Origin: Actinomycetota bacterium
GTDB taxonomy: Bacteria > Actinomycetota > Geothermincolia > Geothermincolales > RBG-13-55-18
Direction: 5' to 3'
Length of the DNA stretch: 64,000 nucleotides
Assembly: GCA_014360655.1 (NCBI GenBank)
Contig: JACIXC010000005.1
Span: forward strand, 124,001-188,000
In this document: positions 9,641-19,476 of the stretch, piece by piece
Numbering within the stretch: position 1 is the first letter of the stretch
Layout: every line of letters starts with the position of its first letter
The notes under the pieces: generated by a model
What the model saw: only the letters and a program-made list of their open reading frames with translations
Database searches by the model: none
What the model was told of the DNA's origin: nothing
Made by a program: the position numbers and the translations under genes

Positions 9641-9737
9641 GCCTTTTACCTCCTCCGCTTCATACAGGTTAGATTATAAAGAACGGCGGCGTAAGTTATA
9701 AGGGCGGTCGCCATGGGGGTCTCCCGACCTCTTTAAG

Positions 9738-9832
9738 ACGGAAAGCGCCCACCAAAGAGATACGCCTGGCGAAAGGGTGTTCGATTTAGTTTTCAGCCTT
9801 TTCCAAAACGGAAAGCGCCCACCAAAGAGATA
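9738..9832. repeat. 25-bp direct repeat with 70-bp period in the gltX-cysE spacer
   Basis: The sequence ACGGAAAGCGCCCACCAAAG plus AGATA occurs at 9738-9762 and again at 9808-9832, identical. It lies in the 246-bp spacer between the gltX stop and the cysE start. No T-box core or other riboswitch sequence is visible here. Confidence 0.9.
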
Positions 9833-9886
9833 TAGCATCCGTCATGGGAGGGCGGTCTCCCCGGGGCGGTCATCACGGATGCCGCG

Positions 9887-11356
9887 TCAGCGGTCCGCGC
9901 CTCCGCCCAGCGCCCTCCGCAGCCGCCGCAGGCATTCCTCCTTCCCGAGCACGTAAAGGAGGTAATGGAGGGCGGGGCCGTGTTCCCTCCCGGTGAGCGC
10001 CACCCGCACGGGCATGAGCACTTCCCTGGGCGCGATGTCCCGGTCCGCGAATGCGCCCTTGAGTAGCGCCACCATGTCCTTTGCGTCCTCCAGTCCACGC
10101 ATCTCCCCCGCTTCCAGGATATCCATGGCCTTCCGCAGGGACCTTTCGGCCACCTCCCCGTGCAGCCACCCCGATGCATGTTCGTCCGGGACCACGGCCT
10201 CACCGTAGGGCTCCAGGTAGCGCGGGAGCTCGCCAAGGGTGGTGACGTTATCGAGCACGGACTCCACCATCAACGGGAAATGGGGGTGCCGCGACCACGC
10301 CGGCGCGAAGCTTTTTGCCGCCTCCACCACCTCGTGCCGGGGCATGCGGCGGAGATGTTTTCCGTTCAGCCAGTCCAGCCTCTCCCGGTCGAAGACGGCC
10401 GGGCTGGACGAAAGATCGCCGATATCGAACATGCGCACCAGGTCCCGCAGGTCGAGGACCTCCCTACCCTGTGGGGGCGACCAGGAGAGCAGCGCCAGGT
10501 AGTTGGCCAGCGCCTGGGGAAGGTAGCCCATCTCCCGGTACTCGCGCACGGAGGTGGCGCCGTGCCGCTTGCTCATCTTTCCCCCGTCGGGTCCCAGGAG
10601 GAGGGAATGGTGCAGGTACATGGGCGCGGGGTAGCCCAGCGCGTCGAAGAGCAGCAGGTGCCGCGCGGTGTTGGTGAGATGGTCCTCGCCCCGTATGACG
10701 TGGGTTATGCCCATGACGGCGTCGTCCACCACCACCGAGAAGTTGAACCCGGCTCGGCCATCGGAGCGCAGGATGATGAAGTCGCCGAAGGAACCCGCGG
10801 GAAAGCGCACGAAGCCGTGCAGGAGGTCCTGGAATATTATTTCCCTCTCCGGGACACGGAAACGCAGTGCGGGCCGTTCACCCGCAGCCTCGCGCTCCTT
10901 GACCTCCCGGGCCGAGAGGTCGCGGCAGGCACCGTCGTAGAGGGGAGGACGACCCTCCTCTATCGCCCTGCGCTTCTTCTCTTCCAGCACGGCGGGAGGA
11001 CAGAAGCAGGGGTACGCCCAGCCTTTCTCCACCAGCAGCCGCGCGTGTTCGCGGTAGATCTCCCCGCGCTCGCTCTGGCGGTAGGGAGAATGCGGCCCGC
11101 CCAGGTCGGGACCCTCGTCCCAGTCCAGCCCCAGCCAGCGCAGGTCGTCGAGAATGGCCTCTTCCCACTCCTTGCGGGACCGCTCCACGTCGGTATCCTC
11201 GATGCGCAGGACCATCCTTCCTCCCTGGCCGCGCGCGAAAAGCCAGTTGAAAAGCGCGGTGCGCGCCGATCCCAGGTGAAGGTGGCCGGTGGGCGAGGGA
11301 GCGAACCTCACCCTGGCCGGCACGGCCGACTCGTTCGCGTGATCACCGCCATCCAT
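9887..11356 (-). CDS. gltX: glutamyl-tRNA synthetase
   Basis: A class I synthetase of 489 residues that attaches glutamate to tRNA-Glu. APSPTGHLHLGSARTAL (about residues 19-35) holds the HIGH-type motif HLGS, and GKMSKRHGAT lies near residue 260. The intervening Rossmann insertion contains RGEDHLTNTARHLLLFDALG. The C-terminal helical anticodon-binding cage is complete. No clear Shine-Dalgarno precedes ATG 11356. A GTG about 13 codons later (VPARVRFAPSPTG) is an alternative that keeps the whole catalytic fold. The 240 bp to the next gene hold only pyrimidine-rich short repeats. Confidence 0.95.
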   Translation of the reverse strand: MDGGDHANESAVPARVRFAPSPTGHLHLGSARTALFNWLFARGQGGRMVLRIEDTDVERSRKEWEEAILDDLRWLGLDWDEGPDLGGPHSPYRQSERGEIYREHARLLVEKGWAYPCFCPPAVLEEKKRRAIEEGRPPLYDGACRDLSAREVKEREAAGERPALRFRVPEREIIFQDLLHGFVRFPAGSFGDFIILRSDGRAGFNFSVVVDDAVMGITHVIRGEDHLTNTARHLLLFDALGYPAPMYLHHSLLLGPDGGKMSKRHGATSVREYREMGYLPQALANYLALLSWSPPQGREVLDLRDLVRMFDIGDLSSSPAVFDRERLDWLNGKHLRRMPRHEVVEAAKSFAPAWSRHPHFPLMVESVLDNVTTLGELPRYLEPYGEAVVPDEHASGWLHGEVAERSLRKAMDILEAGEMRGLEDAKDMVALLKGAFADRDIAPREVLMPVRVALTGREHGPALHYLLYVLGKEECLRRLRRALGGGADR

Positions 11357-11596
11357 GAGGGAATCTTATCACAACGCCCTTTACCCATCCCTTTTCCCCG
11401 GGATTTTTCCATCCCTTTCACCCGGGTTTCCCTTTCCCCGTTGGCATTTCCTCCCAGGCATATCTTCCCTGGCCCTTCCCCCGGGGACGTCCACGCAACG
11501 GGGCGCGCCACGACGCGGCAACGCGTGAAAACACCCGGGAGCATCGGGCCCGCAAGGATGTGCGAGCGCCACATCCCCGGCTCGCGCGGGAAAGGC

Positions 11597-14194
11597 TCAA
11601 TGCCTCCTTCTCAGGAACGCCTTTTCCGCCTCCGCCACGATCAGTACCAGGAAGAAAAGCGCGCAGGAGAGCGCGAACTCGGCGAGGGTAAGGGGTTCCG
11701 TGAGGAACACCCCGTGGCAGAAGGGAAGGTACACGACGCCCGCCTGCAGGGCGACGATGAGCAGGGCGGCGCCCAGGAGTGGTGGGTTGCTGAACAGCCC
11801 CAGCCTGAAGAGCGACTCCTTTTCGGAACGGACCACCATGGCCACGGCCATCCTGCCCACCAGCAGCGAGGTGAATACCATCGTCTGCCAGTGCATGCCC
11901 TCACCGTGCGCCCATGCCTGCAAGAGCAGGGTCAAGGCGCCGATGAGCATCCCGTACCTCAGCATAAAAAAGGCGCGGCCCTTCGACAGCACCTGTTCGC
12001 CCGGGAGCACCGGCGGCCGTGTCATGACGTCCTCCTCCGCCCTCTCCACGGTGAGGGCAAGGCCGGGAAGGCTGTCGCAGAGCAGGTTCATCCACAGTAT
12101 CTGCACCGGTCGCAGCGGGAGGGGCAGGGCGAAGAAGGGCGCCACGAAGACGGCCAGGAGCGTGCCGGCGTTGGAGGCCATGGTGTATTTAAGGAATTTG
12201 AGGATGTTGTCGTAGATGCGCCTCCCCTCCCTGACCGCCCTCACGATGGTGGCGAAGTTGTCGTCGAGGAGGATCATGTCCGACGCCTCCTTGGCCACGT
12301 CCGTGCCGGCCACGCCCATGGCCACACCGATATCCGCCGCCTTCAGGGCGGGGGCGTCGTTGACCCCGTCCCCGGTCATGGCCACCACCTGGCCCCGGTC
12401 CTTGAGGGCCCTGACGATCTTCAGCTTCTGTTCGGGAGCGACCCTGGCGTAGACCTGCACGTGCTCCACCCGCGCCTCGAACTCCTCCATGGAAATCGCT
12501 TCCAGCTCATCCCCGGTCATCAGGGCTTCCCCGCCGTCGTCCAGGATGCCCAGCCTGCGGGCCACGGCCGCGGCCGTCACGGGGTGATCGCCGGTTATCA
12601 TGACCGGCCTTATGCCTGCCGTCCTGCATAGGGACACCGCCTCCAGCGCTTCCTCGCGCGGAGGGTCGATGATGCCCACCAGCCCGAGGAGGGTGAGATC
12701 CGACTCTATCTCTTCCGGGTCCATCGTCCCGGGGAAGCTTTCCCACTCCTTCATGCCGATGCCCAGCACCCGCAGCCCTTCCCGCGCCATCTTCTCCGTT
12801 ACCTCGTGCATCTCGTCGGCATCCAGTCTCTTCCTGACGCCGTCCACGAGCACCGTGCTCGAGAGGCCCACCATCACCTCGGCCGCTCCCTTGGTAAAGG
12901 TGATGACCCTGCCTTCGGGCGAGCGGTGGAAGGTGGTCATGCACTTCCTCTCCGCCTCGAAGGGGATCTCCGCCAGGCGAGGGAACATTCTCTCCTGCTC
13001 CGCCCTGTCGAAGCCGTTTATCTCCGCCAGGGAGAGAAGCGCAGCCTCGGTGGGGTCGCCGATGACCTCTCCGCGGCTGTCCAGGCGGGCGTCGTTGCAC
13101 AGGGCGAGGGCCCTGAGGAATTCCTCTCCGCGCCCCGCCAGGTCGCTCTCGCGCAGGAGTTCCCCCTCGAGGTACACCGCCTCCACCACCATGCGGTTCA
13201 AGGTCAGGGTTCCCGTCTTGTCGCTGCAGATGAAGGTCACCGAGCCCAGCGTCTCCACGGCGGGAAGCCTGCGCACCAGGGCGTTCTGCCTCGTCATCCT
13301 CTTCGCCCCCAGGGCGAGGGTTATGGTGACTACGGCGGGCAGGGCTTCGGGGATGGCGGCCACCGCCAGGGCGATGGCGGTGAGAAACATGAGCAGCCAT
13401 GCTTCGCCGCGCACGACCCCCGCCACGAGATAGGCGATGCAGGCAGCCAGGATGGCCAGGGTGAGTGTTCTGCCGAAGCCTGCCAGGCGCTTCTGCAGGG
13501 GCGTCCTTCCCTCCCCTTCCCCCTGCAGCATGGCCGCGATGCGCCCCAGTTCCGTGTCCATGCCCGTGGCCACCACCACGCCGAGGGCGCGCCCGTAGGT
13601 CACGAAGGTGCCCAGGTAGGCCATGTTTCTGCGGTCTCCGAGGGGAAGGCTATCGCCGTGCAGCGGCCGCGCCTGTTTCTCCGCCGGCACCGACTCGCCG
13701 GTGAGGGCCGATTCGTCCACGCGCAGGTGGGTGGTCTCCAGGAGCCTGAGGTCGGCGGGGACCACCCTTCCCGTGTCCAGGAGTACGATGTCGCCGGGCA
13801 CGAGTTGGGAGGCGGGCACGCTGCCCAGCATGCGGTCCCTGATCACCACCGCGGTGGGCTCCGCCATCTTCTTCAACGCCTGCACCGCCTTCTCCGCCCG
13901 GTACTCCTGAACGAACCCGGTGACGGCGTTGAGTACCACGATGGTCGCTATGGCCAGGGAGTCCGTGACCTCTCCGATGGCCCCCGCGACGACCGCGGCG
14001 GCGATAAGGACGAGGATCATGAAGTCGCTGAACTGCGCCAGGAGCATGGCGAGGGGGGTTTTACCGCCCGTTTCCTCCAGCTCGTTGGGACCGTACCTTT
14101 CCAGCCGCTCCCGCGCCTCCTGCGAGGAAAGCCCCCGGTGAGACGAGGCCAACTCCCGCAGGACCTCTTCTCCCTCCATAAGATGCCAGTGCAT
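11597..14194 (-). CDS. P-type (P2A-like) cation-transporting ATPase, calcium-pump type
   Basis: An ATP-driven membrane cation pump of about 865 residues. In order: an N-terminal cation-ATPase domain ([17 protein letters not shown]), TGES of the actuator domain (about 168), an M4 helix with [16 protein letters not shown] (the PEGLP-type ion site), CSDKTGTLT with the phosphorylated Asp at about 324, [13 protein letters not shown] (about 608), and a C-terminal four-helix segment with [16 protein letters not shown]. These features fit the SERCA/PMR1-like P2A group, so Ca2+ is the likeliest ion. The frame opens at 14260, but ATG 14194 follows AAGGAAGGAAG and starts the conserved domain, so I prefer it. 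It stands alone, with no regulator adjacent. Confidence 0.88.
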   Translation of the reverse strand: MHWHLMEGEEVLRELASSHRGLSSQEARERLERYGPNELEETGGKTPLAMLLAQFSDFMILVLIAAAVVAGAIGEVTDSLAIATIVVLNAVTGFVQEYRAEKAVQALKKMAEPTAVVIRDRMLGSVPASQLVPGDIVLLDTGRVVPADLRLLETTHLRVDESALTGESVPAEKQARPLHGDSLPLGDRRNMAYLGTFVTYGRALGVVVATGMDTELGRIAAMLQGEGEGRTPLQKRLAGFGRTLTLAILAACIAYLVAGVVRGEAWLLMFLTAIALAVAAIPEALPAVVTITLALGAKRMTRQNALVRRLPAVETLGSVTFICSDKTGTLTLNRMVVEAVYLEGELLRESDLAGRGEEFLRALALCNDARLDSRGEVIGDPTEAALLSLAEINGFDRAEQERMFPRLAEIPFEAERKCMTTFHRSPEGRVITFTKGAAEVMVGLSSTVLVDGVRKRLDADEMHEVTEKMAREGLRVLGIGMKEWESFPGTMDPEEIESDLTLLGLVGIIDPPREEALEAVSLCRTAGIRPVMITGDHPVTAAAVARRLGILDDGGEALMTGDELEAISMEEFEARVEHVQVYARVAPEQKLKIVRALKDRGQVVAMTGDGVNDAPALKAADIGVAMGVAGTDVAKEASDMILLDDNFATIVRAVREGRRIYDNILKFLKYTMASNAGTLLAVFVAPFFALPLPLRPVQILWMNLLCDSLPGLALTVERAEEDVMTRPPVLPGEQVLSKGRAFFMLRYGMLIGALTLLLQAWAHGEGMHWQTMVFTSLLVGRMAVAMVVRSEKESLFRLGLFSNPPLLGAALLIVALQAGVVYLPFCHGVFLTEPLTLAEFALSCALFFLVLIVAEAEKAFLRRRH

Positions 14195-14483
14195 GTGACC
14201 GTCTCTTCCTTCCTTTGCGCAGTCGCGCCGGCACTCTCGCAGTTCCGCGGCTGTCACCACACCCCTGTCAACACATCCCTGGTCTCTTTATATCTGGATC
14301 TACTTCGGCGAGCGGCGGTTAACCTTCCGGGTGCTTTCGTCTTCATTCCGGTCGCACGCCGATCGCAGGTTACCGCATATCTGATCATGTTTTCCTCATT
14401 TTATCTGGAGCGTACTCATGTTCCCGTCATTCTGATTGGAAAGTCGGTGCTTCTCCGGAGAGACAGGGAGGTAGCGCGGGCGC

Positions 14484-15566
14484 TCAGGAGGTGACGGGCA
14501 TGACCTCGATGTGCAGGTCCCCCTCGGGGGTGAGCTCCCATTCCACCCTGCTCTCGACGTTGAAGGCCTTCTCGAAAAGCCCCTGGGCGAGACCCACGCC
14601 CAGCAGGGGCAGGGCGACGTTGACCATCTTCAGCTCCACGCCCCTCCTGCCCATGCGCAGGTACTCCAGGTATCCCAGTCCCCGTACGGCCAGCTTCTCG
14701 CGCATGCCCTCCTCGGTGGTCACCTCCTCCACCGCGAAGAAACCGGATTTGACGAAGCGCCTCTGGGCCTCCACCACCACGCGGGGGATCTCCTCTCCCA
14801 GCTCGTTCTCCAGCTCCTCGAACACGGGATCCACCATGGCTGGTCCCGTCATGACCATGCGCCTGCCCGTGAGAGAGCTCCTGATGGAACCGTTGGCCAG
14901 GTCCCACTTGAACTCCTGCAGCGCAAGGGGCGCCTCGCAGTGCGGACACTTTTCCAGGCTGCATTTGCCCGGCCTGGGCTCCTGGGCGTAGTCCTTCCAC
15001 CGTAACCTGCTCTTCAACTCAGAGGGGTTCTCGGCCTCGAAGATGGTTATGCGGTAGACACCGGGCGAGGTCTCCTCGTATCTTATGCCCGGCTCCCTCC
15101 CCACCACGGCCTCTATGGCGCCCGCGAAGTTGCCTACCGCCAGGGGCACGGAGTAGGGCCTCTCGGCCAGCACGGTTATGTAATCGTCTTTCGTTCCCTC
15201 GTATCTCACGTCCGCCAGCGTGAGCTTCCCGTATCCCATGGCCTTCCAGATGACGAAGGTCGAGTCGAAAACGACCTGCAGGTCTATTTCCCTTTTCCTG
15301 ATCATCTCGATGACGTCTTCCGGCAAGACGTAACGCATGTACTCCCGGGTATATCTGCGCGAGGCGTCGATGACCAGGTGTTGCACGGACGTGCCTATGA
15401 TCTCCTCGATCCCCCGGTAAACGGGATCGAGGTTGCCGCATTCGAACAACACCAGCCTCTGGCGTTCGTCGCGCCGGGGCCGGATCACCCCTTCCTCCGT
15501 CCAGACATGCTGGCTGCTGACATAGAAGGGAGTTCCGCAATCGGGACAGGTGTCTATTTCCGCCAT
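14484..15566 (-). CDS. zinc-ribbon protein with two V4R-like modules (copy 1)
   Basis: A 360-residue soluble protein not assigned to a named family by me. It has an internal two-fold repeat. Residues 47-71 (DPVYRGIEEIIG ... IDASRR) align with 246-270 (DPVFEELENELG ... VEAQRR), and residues 138-178 (YSVPLAVGNFAGAIEAVVG...) align with the C-terminal GVGLAQGLFEKAFNVE...VEWEL. The pattern (long helix with LGEE, then a glycine-led helix followed by a C-terminal beta strand) resembles the V4R small-ligand domain. Cysteines C7/C10 at the N-terminus and C202/C207/C210 between the modules look like metal ligands. A full-length paralogue is encoded at 28963-30051. A V4R-type sensor or ligand carrier is inference. 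Confidence 0.75.
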   Translation of the reverse strand: MAEIDTCPDCGTPFYVSSQHVWTEEGVIRPRRDERQRLVLFECGNLDPVYRGIEEIIGTSVQHLVIDASRRYTREYMRYVLPEDVIEMIRKREIDLQVVFDSTFVIWKAMGYGKLTLADVRYEGTKDDYITVLAERPYSVPLAVGNFAGAIEAVVGREPGIRYEETSPGVYRITIFEAENPSELKSRLRWKDYAQEPRPGKCSLEKCPHCEAPLALQEFKWDLANGSIRSSLTGRRMVMTGPAMVDPVFEELENELGEEIPRVVVEAQRRFVKSGFFAVEEVTTEEGMREKLAVRGLGYLEYLRMGRRGVELKMVNVALPLLGVGLAQGLFEKAFNVESRVEWELTPEGDLHIEVMPVTS

Positions 15567-15825
15567 ATTTGCTCCCTCTTGATATCTACTTCGTCAATCC
15601 GGGAGAAACGATAAAGTCGCCCGCCGCGATCTCACCGGCACGCAGCAGCAGGCATTTGCATGTCCCGATATCCTGAAGGTCGTTCGCCCTTTGATCTCGC
15701 CGGCAAAACAGCGGTTAGGCTGTCTTATTATATTTAGGGCGAAGATCCATGGCAAGCGAGTAGACGAAGCAGCATCAAGGATACGGCATCAAGGATGGAA
15801 CGGCGATCAAGCGGTGCAGCGTTTC

Positions 15826-16461
15826 CTAGGATCCCTCCACCATGAAACGCACGTGTTCCCCGATATCCACGGCATGGTCGGCGATGCGCTCGAAGAAGCG
15901 GGCGATCATGACGACGCGCACGGCCACCTCCAGCTCCTCCTCGCGCCCGCTGTCGAACTCCTTGAAGAAGCCGCGGTAGAGGCGGTCCACGGCGTCGTCC
16001 ATGGCGTCCAGCTCCCTGGCCATCTCCACGTTGCGCTCCTTGAAACAATCCATGGCCCGTTCCACCAGCCGCATGGCCCGCCGGGCCATCTCGTCTATGG
16101 CCTCCCTCATCCAGGAGCGTACGGCAGCGGCGTGGATGTTCTTCACCGCCACCGCGATGTCCTCGCAGAGGTCGGCCATGCGCTCGAACTTCTGGGCGAT
16201 GCGCATGATGACGATGATGAGCCTCAGGTCCACGGCCACCGGAGCCTGCCTTGCAAGCAGCTCCAGGCCACCCTCCTCCAGCCGGTTGCGGTAAGCGTCG
16301 AAGAGGTCGTCGCCGGCTATTATCTCGTCGGCGGCCCGGTGGTCCAGCTCCAGGAAACAGAGCCGCGTCCTCTCTATGGTCTGCAGGAGCTCGCTCCCCA
16401 TGCGCAGCGTCTCCGCGTACAGCTCTTCCAGCTGCTCGTGAAAGTCCTTCCTGGCCTCCAA
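15826..16461 (-). CDS. phoU: phosphate-signalling protein PhoU
   Basis: A 211-residue all-helical protein made of two PhoU repeats. The metal-binding signatures are the related segments MRIAQKFERMADLCEDIA (about residues 85-103) and MIARFFERIADHAVDIG (about 185-201), each with the E..D pattern. PhoU links PstSCAB transport activity to PhoR, keeping the kinase in its phosphatase state when phosphate is plentiful. It lies 12 bp after pstB, so it is the last gene of the pst operon. The 259 bp downstream contain no clear terminator. Confidence 0.95.
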   Translation of the reverse strand: MEARKDFHEQLEELYAETLRMGSELLQTIERTRLCFLELDHRAADEIIAGDDLFDAYRNRLEEGGLELLARQAPVAVDLRLIIVIMRIAQKFERMADLCEDIAVAVKNIHAAAVRSWMREAIDEMARRAMRLVERAMDCFKERNVEMARELDAMDDAVDRLYRGFFKEFDSGREEELEVAVRVVMIARFFERIADHAVDIGEHVRFMVEGS

Positions 16462-16473
16462 AATCGCCCTCCC

Positions 16474-17415
16474 CTACCCGAATCTCCCCGTTATGTACCT
16501 CTCCGTCCTCTCGTCCGAGGGGTTGGTGAAGATGGTACCCGTTTCTCCGAACTCGATCATCCGCCCCGGCTCCCCCTGTCTCTCGATGAGGAAGAAGGCG
16601 GTGTAGTCGCTCACCCGTGCAGCCTGCTGCATGTTGTGGGTGACGATGACGATGGTATAGCGCTCCTTCAGCTCCACCAGCAGGTCCTCGATGCGCTGCG
16701 TGGCGATGGGATCGAGCGCCGAACAGGGCTCGTCGAGGAGGATGACCTCCGGCTCCACCGCCAGCACGCGGGCGATGCACAGGCGCTGCTGCTGTCCGCC
16801 GGAGAGGGCCATAGCCGGCTCGCGCAGCTTGTCCTTGACCTCTTCCCATAATGCCGCCTTCCTCAGGCTGGCCTCCACTATATCCTGCAAGGCAACGCGG
16901 TCCTTTATGCCGAGAACACGCGGGCCGAAGGCGACGTTCTCGAAGACCGTCTTCGGGAAGGGGTTGGGCTTCTGGAAAACCATGCCCACCTTCTGGCGCA
17001 GGGCGATGGGGTCGCAGTAGCGATCGTAGATGTCCACGCCGTCCAACAGCACCCTGCCCTCCACGCGGCACCCCTCTACAAGGTCGTTCATGCGATTGAG
17101 GCAGCGCAAAAACGACGACTTGCCGCACCCGGAAGGGCCGATGACCGCGGTTATGCTGCGTTCCTTCACTTCCAGGCCGATGTCCTCGAGTATCTTCTGT
17201 TTTCCATAGAAAAGGCTCATACCCTCCAGGACGAACTTCGCGCCCCCCGTTTCACGCAAGCCCGTTTCCCCCCCGACGAAGGGCTCCGCATGCTCACCCT
17301 CCCGGAGGCCACCTGGAGCGCCGACCTCCGCGCTCATCTCAACGCCGGTAGGGTTATCCATCCCCGTGTCTTCACGATCCACGCCGGTAACCTCGCTAGT
17401 CATGCCGCCACCCAT
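16474..17415 (-). CDS. pstB: phosphate ABC transporter ATP-binding protein
   Basis: The cytoplasmic ATPase of the high-affinity phosphate importer. Walker [10 protein letters not shown] (about residues 92-100), [15 protein letters not shown] signature, Walker [13 protein letters not shown] and the switch histidine in VTHNMQQA are all present. The PstB-specific [11 protein letters not shown] follows Walker A. The conserved domain starts near residue 60 ([12 protein letters not shown]). The first about 60 residues are a low-complexity acidic extension not usual in PstB, so translation may begin inside it. A 176-bp gap separates it from pstA. phoU follows closely. Confidence 0.95.
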   Translation of the reverse strand: MGGGMTSEVTGVDREDTGMDNPTGVEMSAEVGAPGGLREGEHAEPFVGGETGLRETGGAKFVLEGMSLFYGKQKILEDIGLEVKERSITAVIGPSGCGKSSFLRCLNRMNDLVEGCRVEGRVLLDGVDIYDRYCDPIALRQKVGMVFQKPNPFPKTVFENVAFGPRVLGIKDRVALQDIVEASLRKAALWEEVKDKLREPAMALSGGQQQRLCIARVLAVEPEVILLDEPCSALDPIATQRIEDLLVELKERYTIVIVTHNMQQAARVSDYTAFFLIERQGEPGRMIEFGETGTIFTNPSDERTERYITGRFG

Positions 17416-17591
17416 CCTCGCTTCGCTCCTCTCGCCATGCCGTTCTTGCTAGAGGCGCTTTCGATCAGCGCTTTCGTCGCATCTCTCTCCCGTTCGCTCC
17501 GCGGAGGGACATCCTAAAACATTCCGCACCGTGCACTTCCCCGACATGCATCAACCGGAAAAGCCGCACCCCATCCAGATCCTTACTCTGC

Positions 17592-18524
17592 TCATACCCT
17601 GTAACCCATCTTTTTCCTCAGGATCCCCGCCGACATTCTCGCCAGCAGATTGAGGACGAGGACCGTCAGGAGCAAGAAGGCCGCCTCTCCGCTGGCCACG
17701 CGAAGCCAGTCCGGGACCAGCGCCCCCTCGGTGTACATGTGCCAGATATTGGCTGCCATGGGGGCGGCCGGATCCAGGGGAGACCAGGGGACCTTGCGCA
17801 CGAAAAGGCCGACGGTGTAAACGACGGCCGCGCTTTCCCCTATGATCCTCCCCACGCAAAGCACGGCTCCCGTGGTTATCCCGGGCAGCGCCGCCGGCAG
17901 CACGACCTTCTTGGCCGTTTCCCAGCGCGTGCATCCCATGGCGAAGGCCGCCTCACGATATGAGCGGGGGACCGCCAGGAGGGCTTCCTCCGAAGAGCGC
18001 ATGACGGTGGGCAGGTTGAGCAAAGCGAGTGTCAAGGCCCCCGCAAGCAAAGAATACCCCAGCCCCAGGTAGATGACGAAGATCACCATGCCGAAAATTC
18101 CGAAGACCACCGAGGGCACCGCCGACAGGGAATCCGCGCCGAATCGGATAAGGCGGGTAAGGCGGCCCTCGCGGGCGAACTCGGCCATGTAAACGGCGGC
18201 CCCCACTCCCAGGGGGACGACCATCAGCAGGGTGAGCAACGCCAGGTAAGAGGAGGAGACTATCATGGGCCAGATGCCTCCTCCCTCGCGCATGGCCTGC
18301 GGTTTACCGAAAACAAAGGAGGGCGAGAGAGCCGTGCCGAGTCCGTTCCACAGTATGGTCCCGATGATGAAGGCGAGCACGAGCAACGCCGTCACGGCGG
18401 AAACCCAGACAAGCGTTGTGGCAGCGCGGTCGGCCGCAAGGGCCGCCCTCTTACCGCGGCCGGTGCCGCTCATTAACAGGGTGTTGCACGCGGCCGACCG
18501 CAACGGTGCCCCTGCCCCGTTCAT
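17592..18524 (-). CDS. pstA: phosphate ABC transporter permease PstA
   Basis: An inner-membrane permease of 310 residues with six helices. The ABC-permease EAA loop is near residues 205-225 (VPRSYREAAFAMGCTRWETAKKVVLPAALPGI). The frame is open to 18578, but ATG 18524 shares the sequence ATGA with the pstC stop, a classic coupling junction, and the residues before it are not membrane-like. With PstC it forms the heterodimeric channel. The first about 30 residues are a polar cytoplasmic leader. Confidence 0.94.
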   Translation of the reverse strand: MNGAGAPLRSAACNTLLMSGTGRGKRAALAADRAATTLVWVSAVTALLVLAFIIGTILWNGLGTALSPSFVFGKPQAMREGGGIWPMIVSSSYLALLTLLMVVPLGVGAAVYMAEFAREGRLTRLIRFGADSLSAVPSVVFGIFGMVIFVIYLGLGYSLLAGALTLALLNLPTVMRSSEEALLAVPRSYREAAFAMGCTRWETAKKVVLPAALPGITTGAVLCVGRIIGESAAVVYTVGLFVRKVPWSPLDPAAPMAANIWHMYTEGALVPDWLRVASGEAAFLLLTVLVLNLLARMSAGILRKKMGYRV

Positions 18525-19390
18525 TCCGCCCACCTCACGGCCACCCGCTGCTTCCTGCTGACCCAACGCACCAGGCACACCATGATCATGGCCAGGACAA
18601 GGAGCACCAACCCCATGGCGAAGAGTGACGACCTCTGCACTCCGGTGGATTCACCCATCTCCATGAGGATCTTGGTGGTCAAGGTGTGGGTGGGGGAGGT
18701 GAGCGAGCTGGGGAACACGGAAGCGGGCCCGATGACCATGGCCACCGCCATGGTCTCGCCTATCGCCCTACCCATACCCAGGATAACGGCGGCCAGTATG
18801 CCCGGGCCGGCCGCCGGGATGAGTACGCGGCGGATGGTCTGCCAGCGCGTCGCCCCCAGGGAAAGCGACGCGTGCAGATAGGAAGAGGGAACCGCTTCCA
18901 GGGCGTCCTTGGCGATGGCGGTGATGGTGGGTAGTGCCATGACGGATAGGATGATCGAGGCCGCCAGGATCCCGCTCCCCGAGCTTCCCGTCACCTTCCT
19001 TATCCACGGCACAAGGATGGTGAAACCGAGCCAGCCCAGCACTATGGAGGGTATACCGGCCAGCAATTCCACGCCGCGGGTGAAAAGTGACCGGGAACGC
19101 CGGGGAGCGACCTGGGTGAGGAAAAGGGCCAAGCCCAGGGCTAGGGGGGTGCCCAGGAGAAGCCCCCCGGCGGTGGTAGCAAGCGTCCCGGTCAGGAATA
19201 CCAGCATCCCGTAGCGGCCGTCCCCGGGACTCCAGGCGGAGCTGAAGAGATTGGCGGGACCCACCCGGGTGAAGGCGGGCACGGATTCCCTGGCCACGAA
19301 GAAGACGACCAGTGCCAACCCGAGCACCGTCATCAGCGCCATGACCATCAGTATCTTCTTGATCAGCCATTCCCTGCCGATCGACGACAT
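18521..19390 (-). CDS. pstC: phosphate ABC transporter permease PstC
   Basis: A 289-residue six-helix permease with helix 1 at about residues 12-32 and the EAA loop at about 180-210 (VPSSYLHASLSLGATRWQTIRRVLIPAAGPGI). A second conserved segment, GRAIGETMAVAMVIG, follows, as in PstC proteins. It lies 86 bp after pstS and overlaps pstA by 4 bp. It is the partner of PstA in the phosphate channel. Confidence 0.95.
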   Translation of the reverse strand: MSSIGREWLIKKILMVMALMTVLGLALVVFFVARESVPAFTRVGPANLFSSAWSPGDGRYGMLVFLTGTLATTAGGLLLGTPLALGLALFLTQVAPRRSRSLFTRGVELLAGIPSIVLGWLGFTILVPWIRKVTGSSGSGILAASIILSVMALPTITAIAKDALEAVPSSYLHASLSLGATRWQTIRRVLIPAAGPGILAAVILGMGRAIGETMAVAMVIGPASVFPSSLTSPTHTLTTKILMEMGESTGVQRSSLFAMGLVLLVLAMIMVCLVRWVSRKQRVAVRWAE

Positions 19391-19476
19391 CGCCGTCTTC
19401 CCCGCTTTCTCTCCCGCTCATTTCATCCAGAAAAAGGCCTTATCGGAGTCCCTTCATGCAGGGCCGCACCTGGATG

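Noticed and set aside
9641-9886. T-box riboswitch before cysE/cysS
   Set aside because: No T-box core (GGTGGNACCGCG-like) or specifier loop is visible; only the 70-bp-spaced duplicate was found.
10160-12631. An 823-codon plus-strand frame
   Set aside because: It is antisense to gltX and the P-type ATPase, both of which have complete catalytic motifs. High GC makes long antisense frames common.
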